This document shows positions 8,321 through 17,019 of a stretch of DNA of 58,020 nucleotides, one piece after another (positions within the stretch are counted from its first letter, which is position 1; the number at the start of each line of letters is the position of its first letter). Made by a program: the position numbers and the translations under genes. The stretch is from an uncultured Lachnospiraceae bacterium. GTDB taxonomy: Bacteria > Bacillota > Clostridia > Lachnospirales > Lachnospiraceae. The stretch is from positions 1 to 58,020 of the forward strand of contig CACXGE010000070.1 of assembly GCA_902767135.1 (NCBI GenBank), given 5' to 3'. Below the pieces are notes generated by a model. That model worked only from the letters and a program-made list of their open reading frames with translations, had not been told where the DNA came from and ran no database searches.

Positions 8321-8418
8321 GTTTTTTTCCTGCTCTCACTTTTCTATTCTCAACTTTTTCTAACCGTCTGGGTTTCCTAATTTCTATTTTTTGCAAAGCA
8401 TTTATGATTATACTCGTT

Positions 8419-9057
8419 CTATCCTAAAAAAGCAACATATACTGTTCTTAAAATCCAGGGAAAAAAATAACATTCCACTACCATTCCAAGAAAAAAAAGC
8501 AGGTATACGAAAATATATCTAGATATTTTTTTCATTCCTGACTTCTCCCTGCTCTCTGGATTATTGTCACATATATGTCCTCTCAATATCATCCCACTAC
8601 CTAAAATATAACATACCATATACGGAAAGACCATAAGCATACCTAAAAATAACCCACTGTTTCCAAAGGCAAGGAACAGTTCACTTGCAAATATTCCAAA
8701 CAAAATCCCAAAAACAACAATCACGCCCCAGGAAATCCAACGAGAATTCCTCATAGTCCCCACACAGACTAATCCCAAATACAGGCAACTGCGTTCTCTC
8801 CATATATAATGAAACAAACTACCCCATCGCTCTTTCAGAAAAACAAGAATATTTTCTTCCTTCAAGTACCAAAAACCCTCTACGTATTTTCTCCCCCAAA
8901 AACTCATTCCACAGAACCCTGATATAAAAAATAACATAAACACAAAAATCATAAAATGAACCGTTGAAATATTATGTACCATATCCAAAATTTTATTTCT
9001 AAAAATTTGAGTATTTAAATATCTTCTCTGTTGTGTGCTATGCCTTCTATGAAACAT
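8419..9057 (-). CDS. spoIIM: Stage II sporulation protein M-like membrane protein
   Basis: A 212-aa protein with about five hydrophobic helices after a basic N-terminus (HRRHSTQQRR), matching SpoIIM in size and topology. In Bacillus SpoIIM forms part of the SpoIIDMP complex that degrades septal peptidoglycan during engulfment. Sequence identity is hard to judge by eye and the HG pair seen in many members is not obvious, so the assignment leans on position: it stands between nudF and xerD as in Bacillus subtilis. AGGAGGGG precedes the start. SpoIIP is encoded at 51597-52814 in the same window. Confidence 0.6.
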   Translation of the reverse strand: MFHRRHSTQQRRYLNTQIFRNKILDMVHNISTVHFMIFVFMLFFISGFCGMSFWGRKYVEGFWYLKEENILVFLKERWGSLFHYIWRERSCLYLGLVCVGTMRNSRWISWGVIVVFGILFGIFASELFLAFGNSGLFLGMLMVFPYMVCYILGSGMILRGHICDNNPESREKSGMKKISRYIFVYLLFFLGMVVECYFFPWILRTVYVAFLG

Positions 9058-9164
9058 TATTTTATTCCCCTCCTCTTGCTTTACTGTTAGCTTAACAGTA
9101 ATCTTCTTTCCATTTTATGCTTGGAGGGCTAATATATGATAAATGATTTACCGAATTTTCTCGA

Positions 9165-9716
9165 TTATTCTTTGTTTTCTGTTATCAGACTTAACTTATA
9201 CGCCATAATTGCTGAGACTGTTTTGGAATCCTGGATTTCCTTTGCAAAAACCATTTCACACAGTTCATCAATGGTATAGGCTTCCACGTTAATATATTCC
9301 CCTTCATCTAAACGCTGCTTGGAAGGTTTCAAATTTTTTGCCACATACACATCAATTAACTCATCACAAAATGCCACTGTGGTCCGCAAAGTGAGCAAAT
9401 GAGTAAGATCGTCTGATTTATAACCAGTTTCCTCTTCCAGCTCTCTGGCTGCACATTGCAAAGTTGGCTCATCCTCTGAATCTCTTCCCCCTGCTGGCAA
9501 TTCTAAGGTATAACGTTCCAACGCATTGCGATACTGTCTTACCATCAGTAATCTTCCATCATCCCTTACTGCCACTACTGCTGCTGCCCCCTTATGCTTT
9601 ATAAAGTCCCACTGAACCACCTTACCATCCGGCAATTGAATAGAGTCCTTATAGAAATCTATAATACTTCCTTTTTGGATTAATTTTCGTTCTATTCTCT
9701 TTATCTGTTCTGACAT
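9165..9716 (-). CDS. nudF: Nudix hydrolase, ADP-ribose pyrophosphatase type
   Basis: A 183-aa protein with the Nudix box built around GGRDSEDEP and AARELEEETGY (residues about 76-98), preceded by the VVAVRDDGRLLMVRQYR strand and followed by an acidic loop, the ADP-ribose pyrophosphatase arrangement. It would hydrolyse ADP-ribose to AMP and ribose 5-phosphate using divalent metal held by the box glutamates. GAAGGAG precedes the start. It is followed on the same strand by the SpoIIM-like gene, as in Bacillus. Confidence 0.88.
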   Translation of the reverse strand: MSEQIKRIERKLIQKGSIIDFYKDSIQLPDGKVVQWDFIKHKGAAAVVAVRDDGRLLMVRQYRNALERYTLELPAGGRDSEDEPTLQCAARELEEETGYKSDDLTHLLTLRTTVAFCDELIDVYVAKNLKPSKQRLDEGEYINVEAYTIDELCEMVFAKEIQDSKTVSAIMAYKLSLITENKE

Positions 9717-9804
9717 CGCTTCTTCTCCTTCTTTCGATGATGTATTTTATTTTCTCTTTCCCATCTCATAAGTTTAATATAGTTTTCATAATTTTACAAG
9801 GGTG

Positions 9805-9886
9805 GTTACAGTACGCAGATACCTGTGTACTGTAACACCAAGCTCATAACCAACCGTAACAGTTCAGCCATAAGCTAAACTGTTAC
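9805..9886. repeat. Two-hairpin element related to the intergenic repeat family (R4)
   Basis: The first stem is GTTACAGTACGCAG (9805-9818) with 9823-9836, one G-T pair; the second is GTAACAGTTCAGC (9856-9868) with 9874-9886. The second closely matches hairpin C of copy R1 (1196-1226). The central hairpin with the constant loop is absent, so this is a derivative or a separate sub-family. Confidence 0.6.
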
Positions 9887-9916
9887 ACATTAACCCTATA
9901 TTTCTCACAACAAATA

Positions 9917-9945
9917 TTGATTTTTTTCTGTTTTTTTGGTAAAAT
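9917..9945 (+). promoter_or_regulatory. Promoter of the chemoreceptor gene
   Basis: TTGATT (9917-9922) and TAAAAT (9940-9945) are 17 bp apart, within a T-rich spacer, about 95 bp before the start codon. The fit is to a housekeeping sigma; no sigmaD-type TAAA...GCCGATAT pair was seen. Confidence 0.5.
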
Positions 9946-10040
9946 ATACACAAATCGAAATTTTCACAGATACTATTTGTGGCATTTCGCAAAGACTATT
10001 TTTTCTATACAGCAAAACAACATATGAGGAGGTACTATGT

Positions 10041-12287
10041 ATGAAATTACCAGGAAAGTCAAAGAAAAGTACAGATTCCAGAGGCACTCCTATCAAGGGG
10101 TTTTTCCAATTTTCAAATTCTAATAACCAAAATACTAATGCCAAAAAAAAGGTTACATCAAACAAGAAGTTAAAGTCTTCCGGCTCAAACTTCTCCCTGG
10201 CATTCTTGAAAGGTGAACGCATCTCTTCTACAGCCAAGAAGCAAATGCAGGAAATTCCCATTTTCCAGCGTATTAAGACAAAATTAATTGGAAGCTTCGC
10301 TGTCACAATAGTATGTATCATTTTTCTTGGAGTTGTGTCCTACAGCCGTTCTTCCCAGGGTATCACTTCAAACTATGAAGAATCTGCCGGGCAGACAATG
10401 CAAATGATTGTACAATATCTTGATTTGGCATTTAATAATGTGCAGACCAACTATATGCCATACATGAACAATCAGGATTTAGATTACTATTTTAAAGGAA
10501 TGTATGCAAAGGACAATGCAAAACAGACAACAACTTATAACTCTTACAAAGGAACCTTTAATAAACTAATTACGTCTGACCCTTTAGTTTCCAATTTTTA
10601 TATGCTTTCTGACACGGTAGATTCTTTTACCACCACCCAGTCCCAGGAGAAAAAACTTTATTCTATCTATACAGAACAAAGTTATGGAAAAGATGTGGTT
10701 GAGAACAAATACACTTTCTACTGGTTTGGCTCACAACCAGAGGTGGACAAAGCTTTAAATACTACCAGCGATAAATACGGAATACGTATGGTTCGACATT
10801 TACAGGGCTCCAAAACGATTATGATTGTTGACTTTAAAAAGGATGTAATTCTTGAATCTCTCTCTTCCTTAAACGCTGGGAAAGATAGTGTTGTGGGACT
10901 GGTCACACAAGATGGCAAGGAGCTTTTGACCAACGAGGCATTTCACGAAGACCAGAGCCCAGTTTTTACTACAATGGATTTTTATCAAAACGCATTGACC
11001 TCTCAGGAAGACAGTGGTGCATTTGACGTTACAGACAACGGAAAAGCTTATCTCTTCCTTTACCACAAAATGCCAAACCAAGGGGCGATGGTATGTACTT
11101 TGATTCCAAAATCTTATATTTTGGCCCAGGTACAGAATATTCGTAACATAACGATTATTCTAGTAATCATCAGTTCACTTTTGGCTATTATACTTGGAAC
11201 CTATTTGGCAAGTGGTATGGAGGCAGCCATTGGAAATATCACACACCAGTTGCGCAAAATTTCCAAAGGTGATTTAACTACAGAGGTAAAAACCAAGCGA
11301 AAAGATGAATTCAAATTATTAGCCCAGGGCATTAACGATATGACCTCTAGTATGAAGTCATTGATTCAGAATGTAAATTCTGTCAGCGATGAATTAAACA
11401 GCGCAGCACTTTTCGTATCCGACACCTCTACAACCTTTATGCAGACCTCCCAGGATATTCAATACGCAATTAACGATATTGAATCAGGTGTTAATCAGTT
11501 GGATACAGACTCTGCAGACTGCCTTTCCCAAATGGATTCTTTATCTGGAAAGATATCAACAGTCTCAGAGACCACAACAAGCATTGGGGAACTCACTTCC
11601 CAGACTACAATGTCCATCCGAAATGGTATGGATTCCATGAATGGGTTAAATGAAAGCGCAATGGCAACCTCACGGATTACAAATAAGGTAATTATTTCCA
11701 TTGAAGAGTTAGAGGAGCGTTCCCGTTCTATTGGACATATTGTAGACGCCATCAATGATATTGCAGAAGAGACAAACCTTCTTTCTTTAAATGCTTCTAT
11801 TGAAGCTGCAAGGGCAGGAGAAGCCGGCAGGGGATTTTCAGTCGTAGCAGAAGAGATCAGAAAGCTGGCCGACCAGTCTCTAAACTCTGCCAATGAGATT
11901 AACCGTATTATTGAAGAAATGATATCACAAACACATGATGTTGTGGAAACCGCAAAACAGGCTGAGGTCATTGTAGATTCACAGAAGACTGCTGTAACTA
12001 CTACTACATCATCATTTGATGATATGAACCAACAGATTACAAACCTGGTAGATTCTTTGTCAACCATTACCAAAGATGTAAGTGGCATGGGGATTTCCAG
12101 AGATACTACCCTTTCCGCAATTGAAAGTATTTCAGCAATTTCAGAGGAAACATCTGCTGCATCTTCAAATGTTGCAAACACTGCAGTTCGTCAGATGGAA
12201 TCTGCCACTGAACTTGCAAAGGCTTCCAGCGATCTGGCGACAAGAGCCAATGAATTAACAGAACTTTTAAAGCAGTTTACTCTATAA
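10041..12287 (+). CDS. Methyl-accepting chemotaxis protein
   Basis: A 748-aa transmembrane receptor. A long basic, Ser/Asn/Lys-rich cytoplasmic N-terminus (about 80 residues) precedes the first membrane helix (about 83-103). A periplasmic-type sensor domain follows, probably a Cache fold, judging by [18 protein letters not shown] and [11 protein letters not shown] second helix (about 370-390), a HAMP domain ([18 protein letters not shown]) and the signalling coiled coil come next. The kinase-tip hairpin is clear: [20 protein letters not shown] and [25 protein letters not shown] eight bases before the ATG at 10041 fixes the start. It passes ligand signals to CheA/CheW; none of these are in the window. 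The ligand is unknown. No C-terminal methyltransferase-tether pentapeptide is visible. Confidence 0.92.
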   Translation: MKLPGKSKKSTDSRGTPIKGFFQFSNSNNQNTNAKKKVTSNKKLKSSGSNFSLAFLKGERISSTAKKQMQEIPIFQRIKTKLIGSFAVTIVCIIFLGVVSYSRSSQGITSNYEESAGQTMQMIVQYLDLAFNNVQTNYMPYMNNQDLDYYFKGMYAKDNAKQTTTYNSYKGTFNKLITSDPLVSNFYMLSDTVDSFTTTQSQEKKLYSIYTEQSYGKDVVENKYTFYWFGSQPEVDKALNTTSDKYGIRMVRHLQGSKTIMIVDFKKDVILESLSSLNAGKDSVVGLVTQDGKELLTNEAFHEDQSPVFTTMDFYQNALTSQEDSGAFDVTDNGKAYLFLYHKMPNQGAMVCTLIPKSYILAQVQNIRNITIILVIISSLLAIILGTYLASGMEAAIGNITHQLRKISKGDLTTEVKTKRKDEFKLLAQGINDMTSSMKSLIQNVNSVSDELNSAALFVSDTSTTFMQTSQDIQYAINDIESGVNQLDTDSADCLSQMDSLSGKISTVSETTTSIGELTSQTTMSIRNGMDSMNGLNESAMATSRITNKVIISIEELEERSRSIGHIVDAINDIAEETNLLSLNASIEAARAGEAGRGFSVVAEEIRKLADQSLNSANEINRIIEEMISQTHDVVETAKQAEVIVDSQKTAVTTTTSSFDDMNQQITNLVDSLSTITKDVSGMGISRDTTLSAIESISAISEETSAASSNVANTAVRQMESATELAKASSDLATRANELTELLKQFTL

Positions 12288-12301
12288 GCTGGTTACCATA
12301 A

Positions 12302-12333
12302 AAAACCCGTTATACAAATGTATAACGGGTTTT
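12302..12333. terminator. Bidirectional terminator between the MCP gene and rny
   Basis: A 15-bp perfect stem, AAAACCCGTTATACA at 12302-12316 with its complement at 12319-12333, flanked by A and T runs. It serves two converging genes. Confidence 0.9.
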
Positions 12334-12338
12334 CATTA

Positions 12339-13883
12339 TTACTTGGCGTAATCAATCACTCTTGATTCTCTAATAACATTTACTTTAATCTGTCCCGGAT
12401 ATTCTAACTCAGTTTCAATCTGTTTAGAAATATCTCTGGCCAACAATACCATATCGGCATCTGTTACCTGTTCCGGAACGACCATAACTCGAATCTCTCT
12501 TCCTGCCTGAATAGCAAAAGATTTCTCAACACCTTTGTAGGAATTTGTAATATCTTCTAACTGTTTTAATCTGTTTGTGTATGTCTCCAAGGTTTCTCTT
12601 CTTGCGCCTGGACGTGCTGCAGAAATTGTATCTGCGGCTTGTACAATCACAGCAATCAAAGACTGTGGTTCCACATCTCCATGATGAGCCTCTACCGCAT
12701 TGATAATCACTGGGGATTCCTTGTATTTTCTACAAAGATCCACTCCAATCTGAATATGAGAGCCTTCCATCTCCTGATCCACAGATTTACCAATATCGTG
12801 CAATAAACCTGCTCTCTTTGCAAGGCGAATATCCACTCCGATTTCTCCAGCCAACAGACCAGACAAATGAGCTACCTCAATGGAATGTTTCAATGCGTTC
12901 TGACCATAACTTGTACGGAACCTCATCTTTCCTAGCAAGCGTACTAATTCCGGATGTACTCCATGCACACCAACTTCCAAAGTCGCTGCCTCACCTTCTT
13001 CGCGAATCAAGGTTTCTACTTCTTTTTGAGCCTTTTCTACCATTTCCTCAATACGAGCCGGATGAATTCGTCCATCTACAATCAGTTTTTCCAATGCGAT
13101 TCTTGCTACTTCTCTACGTACCGGGTCAAAAGCTGATAAAATAACTGCTTCCGGTGTATCATCAATAATCAACTCAACTCCTGTTAAAGTCTCCAGTGTT
13201 CTAATATTACGTCCCTCTCTACCAATAATACGTCCTTTCATCTCGTCATTTGGTAACTGTACTACGGAAACTGTAGTTTCTGCTACATGGTCTGCTGCAC
13301 ATTTCTGAATAGCAGTTGTAACATATTCCTTCGCCTTCTTATCCGCTTCTTCTTTTGCCTTAGCTTCCAATTCTTTTACAAGCACGGCTGTTTCATGTCT
13401 TACTTCATCTTCAACAGTTTTCAAAAGATATTCTTTTGCTTGTTCGGAGGTCAATCCTGAGATTCTTTCTAATTCCTGTACGCGTTTCTGATTCAGACTC
13501 TCTACTTCCTGCTTCTGTTTCTTTAACGCTTCTTCTTTTGCTGCAAATCCCGCCTCGCGCTTTTCCATCTGCTCTGCTTTTTTATCTAAGTTTTCCTCTT
13601 TCTGAAGTACACGTCGTTCGTATTTCTGAACTTCAGCTCTACGTTCTCTTGCTTCCTTCTCAGCCTCATTTTTCGTCTTTAAAGACTCTTCCTTAGCTTC
13701 TAGCAGTGCTTCACGCTTTTTGTTCTCTGCAGTCTTCAATGCTTCATCTATTATTCCTCTTGCCTGTTCTTGAGCACTTCCAATTTTGGATTCTGCATCC
13801 TTTTTACAATGATCCACTGTAACCAGGTAAGTAATAGGTATAGTTATTATCAACGTAATAACAACTGCAACTACATATAGCAC
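12339..13883 (-). CDS. rny: Ribonuclease Y
   Basis: The membrane-anchored endoribonuclease that starts mRNA decay in many Firmicutes. Order of domains: an N-terminal hydrophobic anchor (residues 1-22), a long charged coiled coil (about 30-190), a KH domain with [13 protein letters not shown], and an HD phosphohydrolase domain with [10 protein letters not shown]. At 514 aa it is full length. The start is GTG with GGAGG seven bases upstream. It has its own promoter with good hexamers and follows recX on the same strand after about 100 bp. Confidence 0.95.
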   Translation of the reverse strand: MLYVVAVVITLIITIPITYLVTVDHCKKDAESKIGSAQEQARGIIDEALKTAENKKREALLEAKEESLKTKNEAEKEARERRAEVQKYERRVLQKEENLDKKAEQMEKREAGFAAKEEALKKQKQEVESLNQKRVQELERISGLTSEQAKEYLLKTVEDEVRHETAVLVKELEAKAKEEADKKAKEYVTTAIQKCAADHVAETTVSVVQLPNDEMKGRIIGREGRNIRTLETLTGVELIIDDTPEAVILSAFDPVRREVARIALEKLIVDGRIHPARIEEMVEKAQKEVETLIREEGEAATLEVGVHGVHPELVRLLGKMRFRTSYGQNALKHSIEVAHLSGLLAGEIGVDIRLAKRAGLLHDIGKSVDQEMEGSHIQIGVDLCRKYKESPVIINAVEAHHGDVEPQSLIAVIVQAADTISAARPGARRETLETYTNRLKQLEDITNSYKGVEKSFAIQAGREIRVMVVPEQVTDADMVLLARDISKQIETELEYPGQIKVNVIRESRVIDYAK

Positions 13884-13929
13884 AGGAGCACCTCCTTATT
13901 TAATTTTCGTTGCACAAGTCAACATTTAA

Positions 13930-13958
13930 ATTTTATACTTTTTTTCCAGATGTGTCAA
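13930..13958 (-). promoter_or_regulatory. Promoter of rny
   Basis: On the minus strand TTGACA (13953-13958) and TAAAAT (13930-13935) are separated by 17 bp, about 47 bp before the GTG start. Confidence 0.65.
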
Positions 13959-13985
13959 GGGATTTCAAAGAAAAGAAAAAGCAAG

Positions 13986-14594
13986 CTATGGGCCCTGGAT
14001 AATATCAGACAAACTTCTCTCTATTATCCCATAAGAAAATCCTTTCCTCATAAAAGAGGCCATCAGTTTTCTCTTCTGCTCTTTTGAAAGTTCCCATGGA
14101 TTTGGACACTTTTTGAGTATTTGTTCTCTCAAAATGTCCTCTTCCCGGTACTCTATCTCTTCTAATACCTGCGAAACAACAGCTCTGTCAATGCCTTTTC
14201 CAAGGAGTTCCTGTTGCAGTTGACTCCTGCTTTTTTTGTGTTTTCTAAATTCCACATATCTGCTGGCGTAAGAATAATCATCAATGTAGCCATAACTTTC
14301 TACATATTCCACAGCGAAGGCAATGCACTCTTTCGGATAGTGGTTTTCACGAAGCTTATCTTCTAACTGTTTCCTTGTTTTATCCCTCTTTTCAAGAATA
14401 TGCATTGCACGTTTCACTGCACGTTTTCCTACCACCTGATATAAAATTTTATCATACAGTACTGCATCTACTTCCATTCCCACCTGTAGATTCTCTGCTT
14501 TTATCTCTGATTTGTATAGTTCAAATACACACTCATCATTTAAATAAATCTTATATTTTTTATTTTCACCATACTGTATATCTGTGATTATCAT
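13986..14594 (-). CDS. recX: RecX regulatory protein
   Basis: A 202-aa helical protein of the RecX family, which binds RecA filaments and limits or tunes their activity. The three-helix RecX repeats are visible: RTRKQLEDKL-like KTRKQLEDKLRENHYP, YASRYVEFRKHKKSRSQLQQ and a C-terminal LMASFMRKGFSYGIIERSL. The frame is open further upstream, but those codons overlap recA; the ATG at 14594, 11 bp after the recA stop, gives the usual MIITDIQ-type N-terminus. It follows recA directly, as in many bacteria, and is probably co-induced with it. Confidence 0.88.
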   Translation of the reverse strand: MIITDIQYGENKKYKIYLNDECVFELYKSEIKAENLQVGMEVDAVLYDKILYQVVGKRAVKRAMHILEKRDKTRKQLEDKLRENHYPKECIAFAVEYVESYGYIDDYSYASRYVEFRKHKKSRSQLQQELLGKGIDRAVVSQVLEEIEYREEDILREQILKKCPNPWELSKEQKRKLMASFMRKGFSYGIIERSLSDIIQGP

Positions 14595-14604
14595 AAGCGA
14601 TCTC

Positions 14605-15657
14605 TTAGTTTTCATCCTCTGTCTCTGCTGCCACTGTCTCCGGTGTCTGTCCACCATCAGCTGACGTATCTAACCCATAATATGTTCTTACCTTCTGTTC
14701 TACCTCATCCATAATTTGAGGATTTTCTTTTAGGAAATTTTTTGCGTTTTCTCTCCCCTGTCCAATCTTATTGCTTTCATAGGCATACCATGCGCCAGAC
14801 TTTTGAATCACACCAATATCTGCGGCAAGATCCAGAATATCCCCAGCCACAGAAATACCTTCCCCAAACATAATATCAAATTCTGCTTCCTTAAATGGAG
14901 GAGCAATCTTATTCTTAACAACCTTTACTCTGGTATGATTTCCGATGACCTCCCCTGCCTGCTTAATGGCTTCTACACGCCTTACATCCAGTCGAATGGA
15001 AGAATAAAACTTTAAAGCTCGGCCACCAGTGGTGGTTTCCGGATTACCAAACATAATACCTACTTTTTCACGAAGCTGATTGATAAAGATAACAATACAA
15101 TTTGACTTGCTAATCACCGCGGTAAGCTTGCGCAATGCCTGGGACATTAATCTTGCCTGTAGTCCAACATGGGAATCTCCCATATCCCCATCAATTTCTG
15201 CCTTTGGCACCAAAGCAGCCACAGAGTCCACGATGACAATATCTACCGCTCCGGAACGCACCATGGTTTCTGTGATTTCCAATGCCTGCTCTCCGTTGTC
15301 TGGCTGGGATATATATAAATTATCGATATCTACGCCAATCTTCTTTGCATATGCCGGATCCAGAGCATGTTCTGCATCGATAAATCCTGCAATTCCCCCT
15401 CTTTTCTGCACTTCTGCCACCATATGTAATGATACTGTTGTCTTACCACTGGACTCCGGTCCATAAACCTCCACAATTCGTCCTCTTGGAATTCCTCCCA
15501 TTCCCAGTGCAATATCCAGGCTAAGGGAACCTGTTGGAATCGTCTCTACCTCCATCGTTTTCGTGTCACCTAGTTTCATTACAGAACCTTTGCCAAACTG
15601 TTTTTCAATCTGTGCTAATGCAGCATCCAACGCTTTCTTTTTCTCTTCACTTGCCAT
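14605..15657 (-). CDS. recA: Recombinase RecA
   Basis: A 350-aa RecA with Walker A GPESSGKT at residues 66-73, the [19 protein letters not shown] region around loop L1, [20 protein letters not shown] across loop L2 and the usual acidic C-terminus. It forms ATP-dependent filaments on single-stranded DNA for strand exchange and for LexA cleavage. The start at 15657 (MASEEKKK) has GAGAGGAA just upstream; the frame extends eight codons further without support. A consensus promoter overlapped downstream by a LexA-type box sits about 60-100 bp upstream. Confidence 0.98.
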   Translation of the reverse strand: MASEEKKKALDAALAQIEKQFGKGSVMKLGDTKTMEVETIPTGSLSLDIALGMGGIPRGRIVEVYGPESSGKTTVSLHMVAEVQKRGGIAGFIDAEHALDPAYAKKIGVDIDNLYISQPDNGEQALEITETMVRSGAVDIVIVDSVAALVPKAEIDGDMGDSHVGLQARLMSQALRKLTAVISKSNCIVIFINQLREKVGIMFGNPETTTGGRALKFYSSIRLDVRRVEAIKQAGEVIGNHTRVKVVKNKIAPPFKEAEFDIMFGEGISVAGDILDLAADIGVIQKSGAWYAYESNKIGQGRENAKNFLKENPQIMDEVEQKVRTYYGLDTSADGGQTPETVAAETEDEN

Positions 15658-15716
15658 AATATATTCCTCTCTTTCGCCCATACCCAGGGCACCCTATCGT
15701 TTTATTTTTATCTCAA

Positions 15717-15729
15717 GAACATCTGTTCG
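15717..15729 (-). promoter_or_regulatory. LexA/DinR SOS box of recA
   Basis: On the minus strand the sequence CGAACAGATGTTC fits the Firmicute DinR consensus CGAACRNRYGTTYC in all covered positions. It lies immediately downstream of the -10 hexamer, where LexA would block transcription. Confidence 0.88.
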
Positions 15730-15734
15730 ATTTT

Positions 15735-15763
15735 ATATTAACTTAAAACTTCCCCATTGTCAA
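15735..15763 (-). promoter_or_regulatory. Promoter of recA
   Basis: TTGACA (15758-15763, minus strand) and TAATAT (15735-15740) with a 17-bp spacer. The SOS box begins five bases after the -10 element. Confidence 0.8.
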
Positions 15764-15898
15764 GTTAACATCTCATTTTCTATCATTATTTCTTCGGGAA
15801 AATATGGCGATCTGCCAAAATCTTTATAGGATTATTTTAATATATTTCATTGACATATGCAAGGACAAACTCTGAAAAATAACTATTTTAAAAAATTG

Positions 15899-15926
15899 AA
15901 AAACAGGGGAAACTCCCCCGTCTTTC
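15899..15926 (-). terminator. Probable terminator of the fatty-acid/acetyl-CoA carboxylase operon
   Basis: On the minus strand a GGGG/CCCC-centred hairpin with flanking AAAGAC/GTTTTT pairing is followed by a T-rich stretch. It lies 30 bp after the stop of the last operon gene. Confidence 0.55.
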
Positions 15927-15956
15927 ACGAACAAATCTGTTATGTTCTACATAAAA

Positions 15957-17006
15957 TCATGAAAAAAGCTCATCAAAAATATCTTTTACATGTTCTAGCT
16001 TTTCTGCCCTGTATGCATTGGCACCGCAGAACAATAACGCATCATCCACTTCTCCCTTAACTGCATGGAGCAAGGCATCCGTGATACAGTATGGAGTTTC
16101 TGCAGGATTACAGGTCTGAATACAATGTCTACACTTTTGGGGCTTATAATCCCCATTTTTACTATTCTTAGCAAAACGATTGTTGATAGCACGCCCCGGC
16201 ATTCCTACCGGACTATTGACAATAATAATATCTTCTTTTTTTGCATTTATGTAGGTCTGTTTGTACTTTTCATCTGCATCGCACTCATATGTAGTGACGA
16301 AACGACTTGCCATCTGCACTCCGTCCAATCCTAAAGACATATAATGCGCTACGTCTTCTCTATCATAGATTCCACCGCCAAAAACTACAGGAATATGTCT
16401 CTGAAACTTTTCCCCATACTCTCTTGCCACCTGGATAATCCCTTTGATTTCACTTTCGTAGGCTGCCATATCTATCTGGGTCAATTCTTCCTTTTTAAAA
16501 CCTAAATGTCCTCCTGCCAAAGGACCTTCAATTACCAGTAAATCCGCGCACCGATGGTACTTTTTATCCCACATCTTCAAGATAACATGGGCAGATTTTA
16601 CTGTGGATACAATAGGTGCAATACATACAGAACTACCTTCCACAAGTTTTGGCAGATTCACTGGTAATCCCGCACCACTTACTATCAAATCTACCCCTGC
16701 CTGTACTGCTGCTTTTACATACTCGTCATATTTTTTTGTGGCAACCATGATATTTACACCGATCATTCCACCATTTGCAAGTTTTCTTGCCTTTTCAATT
16801 TCCTTGGGTATTGTCCTTAAATTCACTTCAATAGGATTTGTATCAAAATCCGGTTCTCTGTAACCGATTTGTGCAGTGGATAAAATACCTACACCACCTG
16901 CATTTGCAACGGCTCCTGCTAAGGAAGACAGGCTCACACCCACTCCCATTCCCCCCTGTATCAGAGGGTACTTTGATTTCAGATTTCCAATTTCTAAACC
17001 ATTCAT
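15957..17006 (-). CDS. Nitronate monooxygenase/FabK-like flavoprotein with C-terminal cysteine cluster
   Basis: A 349-aa FMN-dependent TIM-barrel protein of the NPD family: YPLIQGGMGVGVSLSSLAGA at the N-terminus, VSGAGLP, APIVSTVKSA, EGPLAGGHLG and VVFGGGIY follow in the expected order. It differs from true FabK (24285-25208) by an insertion and by a C-terminal tail with CRHCIQTCNPAETPYC, a C-x2-C-x3-C-x7-C pattern that could bind metal or an iron-sulfur cluster. AAGGAG before the ATG at 17006 fixes the start. It lies 13 bp after accDA and closes the lipid operon, which suggests a role near fatty-acid metabolism; substrate unknown. Confidence 0.82.
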   Translation of the reverse strand: MNGLEIGNLKSKYPLIQGGMGVGVSLSSLAGAVANAGGVGILSTAQIGYREPDFDTNPIEVNLRTIPKEIEKARKLANGGMIGVNIMVATKKYDEYVKAAVQAGVDLIVSGAGLPVNLPKLVEGSSVCIAPIVSTVKSAHVILKMWDKKYHRCADLLVIEGPLAGGHLGFKKEELTQIDMAAYESEIKGIIQVAREYGEKFQRHIPVVFGGGIYDREDVAHYMSLGLDGVQMASRFVTTYECDADEKYKQTYINAKKEDIIIVNSPVGMPGRAINNRFAKNSKNGDYKPQKCRHCIQTCNPAETPYCITDALLHAVKGEVDDALLFCGANAYRAEKLEHVKDIFDELFS

Positions 17007-17019
17007 GGTTCTGCTCCTT

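Larger units (their letters stand above)
9717..10040. other. Intergenic region between nudF and the chemoreceptor gene
   Basis: About 320 bp between divergent genes. It holds two strong hairpins (9805-9886, listed as a repeat) and the promoter of the chemoreceptor gene (9917-9945). No promoter for nudF could be chosen with confidence. Confidence 0.5.

Noticed and set aside
9905..10321. Minus-strand frame overlapping the start of the chemoreceptor gene
   Set aside because: It covers the promoter and N-terminus of a well supported gene and has no recognisable motif.
11495..12181. Long open frame antisense to the chemoreceptor gene (228 codons)
   Set aside because: It lies wholly opposite the coiled-coil signalling domain, has a Ser/Ile/Val-biased composition typical of an antisense shadow, no ribosome binding site and no domain.
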